This document shows, piece after piece, positions 45,011 to 57,766 of a stretch of DNA of 64,000 nucleotides (within the stretch, counting starts at the first letter, position 1; each line of letters starts with the position of its first letter). The notes beneath the pieces are model-generated. The model saw only the letters and a list, made by a program, of their open reading frames with translations, ran no database searches and was not told the DNA's origin. Origin of the DNA: Gnetum montanum (lineage: Eukaryota; Streptophyta; Gnetopsida; Gnetales; Gnetaceae); assembly GCA_015680685.1 (NCBI GenBank), contig MNCI01014982.1, positions 505-64,504 of the forward strand, written 5' to 3'. Position numbers and translations under genes: made by a program.

Positions 45011-45779
45011 ATCTGGTGTTGGTAAATTCATGGATCAATTCCAATGATCTCATCATAAGACCATGCAAAAGTTGTATGTCATATGTTTATTACTTCTAGA
45101 AACTTCCTTTTTTATTCTCCTATTAAAGTGGCATTGATTATTACCTGTTTTTTCTTGTTTACAAATGCATATTCTAATGTGGCCAATAGGGCCTTTAGTT
45201 CCAACGATTCTAGTTCTATGGTGTCTGGGATCTCTAAGAGTCCCCAATCTATCTCTTCTTGATTTTTTCATGGGTGAAAGTGCCCTTCCCTAAATTGCTC
45301 TAGCTTATCAATCTCTTAAACGTAGGCACTAAGAATATGTTCTTTTGGTTCCATGTATTTATTTGATTCAATCTTTTCATTTGTAATTAGCCACTGGGTA
45401 CCTTCCTGTTGTATGGCTATTACATATAGACATTTTTGCACACATATTTCTTTAACACATTTGTTGCATGCTTTAATATCTTCTCTTCTTCTCTTCTAAT
45501 AGCCCCTATCTTTGCATGCAATTGCACCTATTATCACTGTATGCGATACATGAAACTCTCCATCTTTGAAAAATGTTGGCTTAATCTTTCTTGGAAATTT
45601 TCAAGGACAAGTCGAGAATTCCCATAATAATTGAAAATTCCCCCTTATTTTTTTCCACATGCATGACTAGAAAATCTATAAGATAGGACCAACCACTAGT
45701 GCTGGTAATTACATCATCCACTTATCCTAGTGGAACTGTGATTAACTAGTCTGCAAGCAATAATCAAATGTTACTTTTC

Positions 45780-45960
45780 TTTAGTGGGAATAGATTCTAG
45801 GCTTGATACATATCCTATGAGATCAAGTTTACTCCTAATCCAAAATCAATTAGAGCTTTGCATGGTTTTTGTCCTGCTATTTGAAGGTAAACTAAGGGGC
45901 TCCCTAGATTAGTTCATTTTTGTGGAAGGGCTCCTACCTTTATCTAATGCATAATTATCT
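45780..45960 (-). pseudogene. Aspartic protease region of element H
   Basis: The minus-strand translation at ~45900-45830 reads KPCKALIDFGLGVNLIS. This corresponds to the A-L-I-D-x-G-A-S box of Ty3/Gypsy proteases, with FGLG replacing the usual LGAS, so the active site is damaged. It lies between the gag tail and RT as expected. No independent start. Confidence 0.6.
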
Positions 45961-46599
45961 ACATGATAGTTGTGACATTTGGATTTGATGAAGATATATT
46001 CTTGTTGTGTTGAGGAGAATTGGATATAAATTGGATGCAAGTAGATGTGTTCCTCATCCATCAAATCCTTTCTAGACTTGTTCAAAAGAACAACCATTTC
46101 CTAGTTTGGGATTTGTATGTAGTCACCTCCTTTTTTGTAATAACCATCCTAGTAGCATTGTTTTGTTGTAGTTTTCATGGCAGTTCCCCCTACATGATAG
46201 GAGGTGGCACTAGCGGTAGAGGATCTAGGTGTTGGTTGGAAGGACTAGTTGTTAATGGATGAACATATGAGTTTGGATTTTTTCTTAATGGCATTAGTCT
46301 ATGGTACTCAATGGGAAAGTGCTATGAAGTTTGGACAACAATGTTTGTAGGAGAAATTGGACGTTGTATGTAGTGTCCATAACGATCAAGTTGTTGATAT
46401 GGATACTCTTAGCATGGTGGTGGCATGGCCCATGATCAAAGTCATTATAACTATTAATGATACTATTCTTGTGGTTGTGGTAGAGCACTAATAGGATATT
46501 ATGTTGGTTGGAAGTTCTATCTATAACTACCTTGGGGATAAGGTAACTTTCTAGGAATTTGTTTTTTGATAAATTTGGTATTAAGTGCATATGCCCTTA

Positions 46600-48513
46600 T
46601 TTCTTACCAATGTGTCATCATTGGGCAAAATCCCTAAGGATGTTCCTACTAATGCATGGTACATCCTTTCTCATCAGTGGAGCTAGTGTCTAAACACTCA
46701 GCCATATTAGCCACTTTGCCTTTCTATCCAAAATCTTTCTTCTTTTTCTTGTCTTGGCCTTTTCCAAAAGCTTTCTCTATTCTTTCCTCCACAATCTTCA
46801 ATGTAGTTGCAAATTTTTCATCTACTGAGTTCCACATTTTCTCTACCTTTACTACAATATTAGTTACAATTATAGTTTTTTGAATTGGTAGATTTTTCTT
46901 TTGGATTGCCTAATCCAATGTTTTCTCTTCTTGGATATCACAAACCCTTGCATCTCTCTTTCTGATTGATGGATCTCAGTTATACTCCTTAGCTAATTCC
47001 CTCTTTTTTTAATTCAACTTCTTCCTTCACCACTTGATCAATTAATCTCTAGATGTGACGGCCAGTCATTTCAAATAATTTGCCTTGGGCATAAATCCCA
47101 AGTGTCTTCCTAGTTTTTTTTTTTTTTTTTGCAACCCATCTACAATATGCCTTAGTTATTCTTTCTATGAGAATCCATGGTCTTGGCATCTATGTAGTAG
47201 TGAGTAGTATCTACCCATTACTACATCAAGGATCTCATAAGTCCTTTTCTTCCATCCTTGGATTTTCTTCCCTAAGTTAGACACCCATGAGTAGGTTTAG
47301 TATTTGTCATTGAAGATCTCTAACATGGTACTCCATCTTCTAATTGACTTAGGTTCAAGTAATCAGTACTAGCTCTCTACCTCTTTCACAAGTATTCTTG
47401 GAAACAAATTTAACTTATACTAGTTACTTTCAATATTTTGTAGGATGCAAGCATCATGGAAAGCTTGAAGGTAATGTTGTGGATCAACATTATAACCACC
47501 TTTGAATCTTGGCATGTTATTCATATCAAGTCATTTGATATGGCTATCCCTCACGTGCCTAGTTTGAATGTGTACAACTTCCTTTATGTTAATCATGCTT
47601 TGAGTAGCCATTAAGGGTTCATCATCTCGATCAAGTTTATGTGCTTAGTTGTAGTAATGTTCCCTTTTGTGCTCATCCCTTTCATAATCTTGTCGATCCC
47701 TATGTCTTCTCTATTCATACTCTTCATCTTCCAAATCAAAATGTCTTGAATGATTATCATAATGATCATGAGTCCTTATCCATTCCCTATCATGGTACTT
47801 GTACCTTTGCCTCCTTCTATCAGAGTTCTCTAATGATCATGAGGATGTGAATGAGGCAACAGGAGAATAGTGTTAGCTTTTCCTCCTTCTATGACTCTAA
47901 TATTCTTCTCTGTGAGATCTAGCAAGAACTCTTGGCTTGGAGTCTTTCTTATGCATTGAGTCTTTTGCCTCCCTTTAAGTGTTTCTACTAGGTTGGAGCA
48001 TGACTAATTCTTGATAGGTTCCTCTCATCGAATGATAGGTATTTGTGACTGGAATTCATGATTTTGATGAAGTTGTTTAGCTATGAATTCATCTCCATCA
48101 AGCTCTTCCAAGATAATAGAAGAGTTGACCTTCTTTCCTTTGTTTTGATCATGCTTGATCTCCATGACTTTGTCTCTTCATAACTGCTCCTTAGTGAGCT
48201 CATAGGATCTAGTCATGTGTTTGGTTTCATGATATCCTCCAAGTGCTGCACTTAGTTTCATCTCCTTGAGAGTTGTTTGGAGTATGATGGGTGTTGAAGG
48301 CTTTGGTGGTAGAATAATGTTCCCTTGGAGATCTCTTCACTAGAGTTTCTTGTCCTAATGGAAGATGAATGTAAAATTAGGATAGTAAGGATCGTGATGA
48401 GCATATGAGATCCTTATTTGCATTGGCATACTCTTGTCTTCTTCTTCATCGATTCTATCATTACTTCTATGCAGTTCCTTGGTAGGTGATGTTGAATTCT
48501 TGTTTGAAGACAT
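46600..48513 (-). pseudogene. Gag of element H (decayed)
   Basis: Starts at ATG 48513 (MSSNKNSTSPTKELHRSNDR). The retrotransposon-gag domain lies at ~47500-47100: MPRFKGGYNVDPQHYLQAFH, KLNLFPRILVK, KSIRRWSTMLEIFNDKY, ILDVVMGRYYSLLHRCQDHG. A Lys-rich coiled segment (KKKKKDFG) follows near 46740 and a decayed Pro/His-rich tail runs to ~46290. The domain is clearly homologous to G3 gag (FSGGYDLDPHQHLQAFYDSY; LDMALERYYALLNNYPRHG), which supports common packaging. Many stops. Confidence 0.82.
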
Positions 48514-48639
48514 GTTATGATGTATTTTTTAAGTGTGCTTAGTTAGAATCATGAATTTTAACATTGAGTTCCAAGTATAACAAACTTTATGTAATTAATT
48601 ACTCAGCATACATTGACAAGTCCTTCAAAATGATGCCAA

Positions 48640-49533
48640 TGATCAACAGTGAAGTAATACAACATGTAATCATACAATTCACAAGTGATCATATGCGACT
48701 AAATCATAATTTGTGGATGAGGCAATGTGATTACGCTAGTGATTGGCTTAAGACCATGATCGTTGTCTTCCCACGTGAGCTAGTGAAATCTATGGGTATG
48801 GTTTAACTCACAGTGAGGTGCATGATAACTAATGTTGATTGGCCATCTAGCTCCTAGCATACATGATGAATATAAAGGTGAATTCTGAACTAAGTAAAAT
48901 GAATAATGAATCTAGTCTAGCCTAGTGTGATGGGTATCTGTTTCTAATCTTCTGTAAATACCTTGGACTTCATGTAACTACACTAGGATACCAAGTGTAT
49001 CACTATTGGACATACGAAGTGATAGCACTACTGGGTTACCAAGAAATTACACTTAAGTGTTCAAGATTAGTTGTACTCATTCCACTTAATATGAACATGT
49101 AAAAGTAAAGTGCTTTAGAGAAGTAAATCATGAAGCTACAAAACAATAAGAAAATTATTCTAAGTATAACACTAAATCTAGGAGAATGCTACAATAGTGG
49201 GAAATATCTCTATCTTTATTTCTAGTCACACTTATGCCCAAGTACAAAATGATTGAATAAAAATATTACTCAGTAGTTCATACTACACTATGAGCATTCA
49301 CACTTCTAATTACTAAGTCTAAATTCATGCACACAAACTGAAAGAGTTTTAGTAAGGATAGACAAAAATTGTGTTTTGGACCATGCACCTAAGTGTCGTA
49401 TATATAGGTAAGCACATGTCTCGCAATATTGGATATCCAATGTCATAGCTTGGGCTCCAATATTAGGTACATGATATCGTAGCTTCGATACCAGATACCT
49501 AATATCATAGATGTCAAAAAATTGGTTTTATCA
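48640..49533 (-). repeat. 5' LTR of element H
   Basis: This 894-bp LTR starts TGATCAACAGTGAAG and ends GGTTTTATCA, followed by TSD CTAAA. The adjacent primer-binding site (minus TTGGCATCATTTTGAAGGAC, 48639-48620) is a poor match to tRNA-Asp. The minus-strand TATA box TATATATACGAC is at ~49400. Confidence 0.88.
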
Positions 49534-49538
49534 CTAAA

Positions 49539-52500
49539 ATTTTGAAAATAGAATCTATTTCTCAAAAATTTCCAAGGCTTTAGAGTAACCTACTCATCAA
49601 TATTTGTATTATAATAAACAACATATTTTTACCAACTGATACAAGAGCCGAATAACATGCAGTAATCCTCCACTCTAGCTAAAACAATATTAATATGTTG
49701 TAAAGAATTGTTAATCATTAAAAAAAATCATCTCCAAAGTACATGTTAAGTAATTGTGTGCTTTGATCATCAATTGAAATTTTCTTAATGATATTCCTTT
49801 GTAGATTAAAATTTAGATTATGTGAAAATTTCTATAGTAATAAATACTAAAAGATAAAGAGCTAGAGGATAACCTTGACAAACTAACAACTAAAGAGAAG
49901 AATAGGAACTTAATTCAAATTTAGTAGCAACTTAAGCAATAGTGTTAATGAGAAGGCTATGGATAAGATAAATAAAATAATCATTAAATATTAGTTTATA
50001 GAGAAAAAAATAATGAAATTCTATTCATTCCTATCATAAGCTTTAGCATAATCTAACTTATAAAAGTAGTTTCTTTGTTAGTATCAAAAGCCCACTGCAT
50101 TTCCTTATAAGCTACAATAATATTATTTAAGATATGTCTATCTTTAACAAAACTAGCTTGCTCAAGTTTGATAATATCTTCTATAATACTTTGAATTCAA
50201 CAAGCTAAGCATTTAGCTAAAATTTTAGAGATATTGTTAAGAAGAGTAATATGTCTTTAATTACTAATATGTTAAAGATCTTCATTTTTAAAAAAGACCA
50301 ATTATACCTTTATTAATATTTTTACTAATAAAATTTTTTTTAATGGCTTGTTGGAAAAGATGAAAGAGATTTTCTTCAATAATGTCCTAATGCTTCTTAA
50401 AAAATTCAATTGAAAAACCATCAAATCCTAGAGTTTTACCATCTACTAAACTAAAAGCAACTACTTTAAATTTTTCTGCTATAGTTTCTACTTCAAAAAT
50501 ATTTTCATGGCCTTCTGCTATAAGATGAGAAATATGCGTACTAAAGACCTAGAAAGATTTCTTATTAAAACCTTCAAAAGGAAAAATAAAAGAAAAATAA
50601 TTTGCTAAAAAACTATTAATAGTCTTAAGATTGGTAATGATGGAATCATTTATATAAATCAATTTTAGTTTTGACCCTTTTCTATTAAAAATTTCAAAAA
50701 TTCCTTACAAGGTTCATCTTCAATTTTAACTAACCTAACCCATACAACTTTTAGTAAGAGTACTTTTAGCTTCAAGAACATCCAAACATTGTTTAGCATA
50801 ACAAGCTTTAGCCAATGATTTTTAAGTTTCAAAATCAAAGGAATCTTGCTCTAAAAGATTTGCTTTTACTTGACCGATTGTACAAGATCTTTTTCAACTT
50901 GATACTTAGAGTTAGCAAATTATTTTCTAAATCACCTAGAATAATTTCTAACTCTACAAGTAGTTTGCTACCACCAATTAATCTAATCAACATTACCAAT
51001 GATTTTATTTTCTACATTTTATAAAGACTTCAAAATGTTTTTTCTACTAGGTCTTGTGAATATATTAGCATTTATACCAAAAAGATCTTACTTTTAAAAC
51101 GATGAAGAATTAACTCTAGAAAGAAAAGTACTAATAGGAAAATAGTTTGACAAAGTTGCATTCATATCCACTTCTACTTTTCTTGTAGGCTTCTAAAAGA
51201 AAACATTAAATATCTAAAATCTATCAAGCTAACAATAAATTTTATCATTTTCTTATTGATAATTCTACATTTAAGGTATAATGCTTCTCATTTGAATGAT
51301 GTGGGAATAAAAAGCTAGCATTAAAAAGAAAATATTTTTCTTTGAAATTACATAAATCTTATTTTTCTTGAGAATATATATTAGGAGAAAGACCACCAAA
51401 TTTATCTAAATGAATTTCAACCATATGGAAATCCCCTCCAATAATCAAAGAAAATTTAGGCAGGGATAGAAGATATTTCCAAATCTTTGATTAACCTTTT
51501 GCATTAGGAGCATAAATATTACAAAGTTAAAAGTATCATTTTTCACTATAACAAGTAATCCAAACTACTCTTTTGAGGTTAACAAAGGCAAAATTCAAGA
51601 CTTCTCTAGTCTAATTTTTATTAATTAAAATAGAAACACCTTCTTTATTAACTTCATGAGTAGCAAAAAACAAAACAATGTAGTTCTTTAAAAAGCATTT
51701 ACCAACAAATTTAATATCATGCATTGAAATCTTGATTTCTTGCAAGAAAAAAAATCTAGAAATAAATGTTGGTTTGAAAAATACTCCTTATCGATCTTTG
51801 CTCAAGACCTATCAAAAATGTCCCAAATATTTTAAGATAAAACTAACATTGAGATGTAGGGGAGGAGGCCCCCATCCTTGATTTTTCAAGCTTAGCATAT
51901 CTCACAATTGATGTCACTAATACACAAAAAAGCATTATCTAATGAAAAAAATATTTGAAATAGTAGTAAAAGTAAAGAAAAAAAGAAATACTTTAGATGT
52001 TATTAAATTGAAATTAGTATCTATAGGCCTCCTTTTTTACTGTGTTGTAGTAACCAAAATCTATCTACATCAACATTTTCACTACTAATCCTTACTAAAA
52101 AACATTTTTTTTTCTAAAGAAGAATTCTCTTTAAATATCAAAGGTAAAAAGATTAGTAAAATGCTGAGAACTTCTTGAAGAAGATTTGAAAACTACCACT
52201 ATTTGTCTTTTCTAAAAATTATTGGTTTTTTTCCCTCATAAACAACCTTTTTAGTGAGAATAGGATAGATTCCAATAATCAACCTTAAGTTTTAATTCTA
52301 TCTTCCTTTATTGTAAATCAATCCCTACAAAATAACATGTATGTTGCACACTATCTAATAGTGTTTTTTACTCTATCTTTAGAATTGTGCCAATCGTACC
52401 AACATTTTCACTTTCAATAAATTGAAAAATAAAAAAGAAATTCTAATTCAATCCAGTAAAGAATTTTAGAGTAATAAAAAAAAAGAGGGATCAAAATTCA

Positions 52501-52900
52501 TTTTTTATTCTTGAGTAATAAAATTATTATGTTGATCCATAAAAACTTTAAGATCCAATAATTTTTAACCATTTTAGAATTGGCCAATTTGATATGCAAA
52601 AAAGATTTGGAAAAATAGTAAGCATGCAAAACATTAATTCCATATTATTTAAGGATAGCTTGAATCACTGTTGTAAAATCCTTATTTGAGCAAATGAATC
52701 CAATAATATATAGAAATATATATCATGAAGTGATATCTTTTGAAAGAGATTCATATAAATCATCAGGTAAAACAAAATCAAAAGCTTTAAAATTCTTCAT
52801 AGTTTCTACAATCTAAAAAGCATTACTGTTTTCCATATTTAGATTATTCCTTACCAAATTTTTTTTTAATTCTTCTAGAATAACTCATTAAGAAACCCTC
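49539..52900 (-). mobile_element. L1-type LINE, 5' part (ORF1, endonuclease, RT), decayed
   Basis: Minus-strand order: a DUF4283-like ORF1 remnant (~52750-52200); an endonuclease with FLQEIKISMHDIKF, NIYAPNAKG (~51520-51495) and IIGGDFHMVEIHLDKFGG (~51445-51392); and RT with KTLGFDGFSIEFFKKH (~50440-50395), ASFVKDRHILNNIIVAYKEM (~50160-50110), KAYDRMNRISLFF and a YFGDDFF box (~49745-49720, the xADD equivalent). H (TSD CTAAA) splits the RT C-terminal region; the rest is at 27840-28621. Stops and frameshifts everywhere. Termini are not defined. Confidence 0.75.
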
Positions 52901-52957
52901 AAGATTGACAAATTTCTCTTCCCACTAAATACCTTTCTATCTAAAACAAGCCTAAGC

Positions 52958-53030
52958 TTATAGGTGGCTCAAGTGGTTACCTTATTGTCTTGTTAAGCAA
53001 GACATTGCTAGTTAGAGTCATCCTTCATGT
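52958..53030 (+). repeat. tRNA-like sequence (SINE head or tRNA relic)
   Basis: TGGCTCAAGTGG (52965-52976) fits the pol III box A consensus exactly. A box-B-like AGTTAGAGTCA begins 45 bases later (53010). Between them GTCTT-GTTAAGC-AAGAC forms a 5-bp anticodon-type stem with a 7-base loop (TAA at the anticodon position). The acceptor stem does not pair, so it is not a working tRNA. Confidence 0.5.
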
Positions 53031-54101
53031 ATCATTATATTCCTCTATATAATTCTTCTAATATGGCCTATTAACTATATTTCATGGGGTGTACCTATAA
53101 TCAAAGTATTTATGGTTCCAATACCCCTAAATAGATTCATTTTTGTAGGTTTTTAAATGCATTTACTAATGTTAACATTGTTTCTTCATATATTTTGGCC
53201 AAGAAGCCAACTAGTAGTTAACTAAACTTTTTCATAGAATATAAATAATTACTATTATATGTTAAGCCAAGAGATTAACTTTTCACATGAATTATTATGG
53301 GAATTCATTCATTCTTAGTAAATCAATTATGGGATTTTATTAATTCAAAAAAGAAAAGGTTTTGTCAAATAAATAATAGATATATATCATAAAAATATAG
53401 CTAAAAAAGTGTGAAGCCTTCAATTCTCACCCTTTTCTAGTTTTTCTTGGCTAATTTTATCTCAAAATATAAACCATTTTTTGAAAAAGCTTCAAATATT
53501 AATTCCTTCTTTGAAATAGATGTCATAATAACATTTACCACTAACCATATATTGAAAAATAGGATTGGATTGTCAAATCGATATCCTTTTTTATAAATGA
53601 ATTGGAAAAATGTAAATAAATATGTATAAGAATCAAATTAAAATCATCAATATTAGCAAAATATATTAAGAGTTATATCCACTCATGTCAAGTAGCAGCA
53701 TTTTCTATTTTTTTTATCTAAGAGTGAGAAAATCAAATATAGAAATTTTAGTTTTTAGTTAGCATTAGAATTAGTAATAAACCATATATTGAACTTCAAA
53801 AATTAATAAAAATATAACGCTATTTAATAAATTAAATCTTTGGTCTGATTTTGATTTGGCTTCAATATTGGCTTGTGATGCAGATCTTGTGATTAATTGT
53901 AGATTTCATAGACTATGCTGCTAACCAATGATTCATAATGAGTTTGGATAAACCTAAATATCCTAAAGAAACTAACATAAAAAAAAAGTAAAAACAAATA
54001 AAAAAATAAAGCAAAATAACTAACTTGACCACTACCACCCATTATGTCCATATCCCTACAACCCCCTATAATAACAACCCTTTACAATCTATGAAACATA
54101 C
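53031..54101. other. Unassigned AT-rich sequence
   Basis: Nothing recognised on either strand between the tRNA-like relic and element G3. A-rich runs occur at ~53980-54010. Confidence 0.4.
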
Positions 54102-54106
54102 GCAAC

Positions 54107-54992
54107 TAATGAGTGGCAAGGTACCCCTACACTCAACCATATGAATACGAGCGTTACACGCGTGATCTGGTCAAACTCCATAGACGGACTAGTTGTGGCA
54201 TCTAGACAGTTAGCCTTAGGTCACTGTTCGCTGTCTTCCCACCAGGACTAGTATTATCTTTGTCGCGTATGGTTTAGTCCAGAGTGAGGTGTATGATGGA
54301 TTTCTAATCTAATGCTACTCTTGAAGGCAATGGAAAGTAATATTATCTAAGCTAAGAGAGAAAGGGTACGAGAATCTAACTAGCCTAAGTGAGATGAGCA
54401 TCCATTCCTTGATTATCTGTACACATCTTGGACTTCGTGCACAACTACCACTGGGATTACCAAGCACAGATCCTAGGTACGCCACTAGGTCACCAAGTAG
54501 TCATACTTAAATGCTCGTAATCAAGTCATACTCATTCTGCATTTTAACATGAGATAAGGGAGAGAGAGATTAACTAGGAAAGTAGTAAATAAAAATTAAA
54601 TAATTAATTAAATAATTAATTAAAATAATTGAATGCTGCAATGATGAAGTAATCTCAATCTTTATTGTCGGTCATGTGCATGTCCAAGTACATCACACTC
54701 AAATAAAGGATGTCGTACAATTACAATCACCACACTGCGGGCATACACTAGAAAATAATTCTATCTCTGGAGGGATAAAACTACCAAATTTTCTCTATGG
54801 GACTAAATCTAGATGCCTAAAACTAGGAAAGCTACCTCTTATTTATAGAAATTATGACTCGCCGCGATATCGTAGTTAGGCTACGATATCACGACCGTTG
54901 CGATATCACGGCCACTGCAACAACAAGGCTGTAATATCACAGCTGTGATATCATGATTGCTATATCACAACCAGCAAATTCATGACTCATCA
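54107..54992 (-). repeat. 3' LTR of element G3
   Basis: An 886-bp LTR. The outer end is TAATGAGTGGC instead of TGATGAGTGGC, a G-to-A change in the terminal dinucleotide. The inner end is GACTCATCA, followed by the polypurine complement TACCCCCAC (54993-55001). U3 GATATC cluster at ~54860-54970. Confidence 0.88.
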
Positions 54993-55172
54993 TACCCCCA
55001 CGACTAAATGAAAACTCGTCCTCAAGTTAAAGTGAGAACAAGCGCCATTGATTACACAGTGGATAGGTATGGGATTATTAACTGACTAGAATGGATTCAT
55101 GCCATAGTATGGAGTCAAAAAAATTGAGACACAACACAAAGAAAATCCTATGATTACAAAATTGAATAGAAC

Positions 55173-55940
55173 TCATGTAGTTCCTGGTGGCGGTGGCTCC
55201 TCCATGGGTTTCTTTTCCTTTTCTTACGCTCCAGGTCTTGGCATTTGATGGTGTTGAAGTATGACCTGGAGTTTCTCCTCTTGTAAGGCCTTGATTGCCT
55301 TAGCATGTGTGTAAGTTTGCGCTTGTGCCATAGAGGCATCCCAGTCAGCCTTCTCTTTTTCTTCCACCACCCTTTTATTCTCTGTCAATAGTTTATTAAG
55401 TTGCTCAGTTCTGAAAGTGTCCAACTGGTTCTGAGAAACTTTTGGCCCTGTATTCGGAAGGTTTAATACTTCCAAAATGGCTTGAATAGAGAATTCAATA
55501 GTCACACCACAATTGTTAACCATGGTGCCTTCTTCTTTATTTTCCCAAAATTGGTACGTTTCCCCTAAGTACCAGGCACCACTTTCAGAGAGGGTAGGCC
55601 ATAAGAGAGACCCTTTGAGGTGATCCCTAATAGCCTCAGGAGAAAACTCTGCAAAAGATTCAAATTTTAATTCCACAATCACCACAACGAATGTGGACTT
55701 TTCGTGGATGGCCTAAACACAATCTTGGGGCAACATGAGATGTTGTCCCTGTTCAGGCACTACAACAATTCCTCCTTCTGCCTGCCTGGACTATACAGTA
55801 GGAGGGTCCTCTTGATGGATACTAAATGATTATTCCTCTTGTTTTGCATGTTGTTTGATAGGATCTTGTCTTCTTCCTCTCCTGGGTCATTTGCTCCCAC
55901 CTTGATCAGGACTTCCTTGTTGTCCATGTTTCAGAGCCAT
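55173..55940 (-). pseudogene. Accessory ORF of G3 with two internal deletions
   Basis: Starts at ATG 55940 (MALKHGQQGSPDQGGSK), stop TGA at 55175-55173 after EEPPPPGTT. Compared with G2, two blocks are gone. One, of about 1.2 kb, joins NLPNTGPKVS to the coiled-coil segment QLDTFRTEQLNKLLTENKR (junction near 55435). Another, of about 0.84 kb, joins KALQEEK to LQVILQHHQMPRPGA (near 55275). Both junctions preserve frame, leaving an uninterrupted 153-codon stretch (55685-55224). It keeps half of the globular domain (FSPEAIRDHLKGSLLWPTLS, TIEFSIQAILEVLNLPN) and a short coiled coil. Stops lie outside that stretch. Function unknown. Confidence 0.72.
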
Positions 55941-57701
55941 CTACAATCACACGGGGCCAAGAGTTAGTAAGGTTGTTTCTAAAGTTAAGTTATATCTTCC
56001 TACTTTCCTTAATTAATTTATTTTATCTCCATGTGATGTTTATTATTGGAAGAACATGTCCCCAAAAGGTTATAATGTTGAGTCCATTTTACTTAGGTGG
56101 TTTCCAATTTTAGTTTTCTGGTATAGCTAAGGGGATGAAATTTTTTTTGACACATTTTATTCGTAATTTTACAACTAATTACCCTTAAAGATGTCCTTTG
56201 AGTGATGATGAATTTCAAAAAAATTATGTGCTATTCAAAAAAATATGTGTTATTCGGCATGTGCCCCTCCCCCATGACTAAGCTGAACACTCTAGGTTCA
56301 AGTAGGTTCAAACGGAATGAAAATCAGAGTACCAGCGAGCAAGTTATGGATATGAAAGCAAGGGACACATAATCGCGAGTCGTAGAGAGGAATTTGAAAA
56401 ACTTCCCCTATGTGAATAGTTGCATATGATGTTGATTAGCATAGGGGGGTCACGTATATATATTTTCCTTGAAGTTATGGCACTTAGAGAATGTACCGAA
56501 TTTAATATATATATATATTGAAATTAAACGATGTAAACTAAGGACATCTGGATGATTGTTAAAGGGTTCCAAGGTAATTCAACTAGTTTTGAAGGCACGA
56601 AAATTATGATGGTGTGGGATTTATCAATAAGAACCTCGGATGGTAGAGAAAAAGGCTATGTGATGGTAATAAGGGAAAGAAAATTGTTGGCAGTATGCTA
56701 AGGGTAAGGAATGGCGTGTGTGAGCTATGTCATAAGTGAAGATTACAAAAGATTACACAAATGGATCCTCCCCAAAGCAGGTTGTTACCTATAATGTCCT
56801 TGTGTAACCACACTTAAAGTGTCAGTGGGCACTAGAAGGGTTAAATGTAATCCACACTAATTCCACAAAACACACACAAGTAATTATCACCGGAATAAGG
56901 TAAGAATTCTATGTTACACACGACACGAGCTACAATTACACAAACAGTGAGATGAGATGAACTATATAAGGGATTGTAGAGATTGGGACATGAGGTGAAT
57001 AACCCAAGACACAGTGAATCCTACATGTAAAGCATGATTAAGGTGTCATTAACCCATTGTTCCAAGATCAGGACCAATTCCATTCCTCTAATCAGTGACA
57101 TCGCATTGTTTCATCCCATGATGAGCAACTATGAGATAACCATAACAACAAGGCATACGATCACTTGGCATTTTATTCAAGGGAGGAGTGATTTTTGTTT
57201 TGTGGCACTCTCTTTCTTTTCTTTCTCTGTCTTGCTCTCTCTTTTCTCTTTTTGTTTCTCTTTTTTTTTGAATACTGAATCCAAAGAAGCCACCAACCTT
57301 TAGGCATGGGTGCATGTCTTTCCAGTGGGACCCCCTAGAATAGCATTGGATTTTTGAGTGCCCTTTTGATTACTCTTACTCTCATTTTTTGCTAGATCTA
57401 TAAGGATCTTAGTACAACCACGTTGCATGATAACTCCCACAAACGTCACCAAAGAGAATCCACAAGTCCCCTTGATGTCACATCCTAATCATTCCCTCTT
57501 GGTCCATCCTTCTTCATTCTGGGTACAATGAACACAAAATTAATTTTAAGTTTTAAGTTTTTCAAGAATATCACTGTACCCTCGAATAGAACCTCTTATT
57601 TGTAGAGTGGATGAGTGGGTGTAATGGGCTCACTGTCCAAATAACTGATCACCCGAGACTCGATAACATAGAATGCACCTCAACCAACGATCCACATGAG
57701 T
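55941..57701 (-). other. Conserved non-coding linker of G3
   Basis: Aligns with the G2 linker. It carries the purine tract (minus GTCATGGGGGAGGGG, 56278-56264), a TA run at ~56452-56462 and another at ~56505-56518. A pyrimidine-rich run lies at 57210-57270. The short ORFs at 57034-57315 fall in this low-complexity stretch and are not supported. Confidence 0.6.
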
Positions 57702-57766
57702 NNNNNNNNNNNNNNNNNNNNNNNNNNNNNNNNNNNNNNNNNNNNNNNNNNNNNNNNNNNNNNNNN
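57702..57766. other. Assembly gap (65 N)
   Basis: An unsequenced run of N. In G2 the corresponding interval (~35285-35500) is A-rich and contains a G5-TAT-C5 palindrome, which may explain the gap. Confidence 0.98.

Larger units (their letters stand above)
28622..49538 (-). mobile_element. Gypsy element H (Athila/Tat-like), gag-pol plus accessory ORF, TSD CTAAA
   Basis: LTRs at 28627-29578 (3') and 48640-49533 (5') are flanked by a perfect 5-bp TSD, CTAAA (28622-28626 and 49534-49538). Minus-strand order after the 5' LTR is gag, protease, RT, RNase H, integrase, linker, accessory ORF, polypurine tract. Element G2 is inserted inside at 29588-38234. Without G2 the element is about 12.2 kb. It interrupts an older LINE. 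The RT box FMDDFSTY and LTR similarity to the G family place it in an Athila/Tat-like branch (inference). Confidence 0.9.

Noticed and set aside
57088-57315. Arg/Glu/Lys-rich 75-codon minus ORF
   Set aside because: It arises from a pyrimidine-rich low-complexity run in the G3 linker and is absent from the aligned G2 linker.
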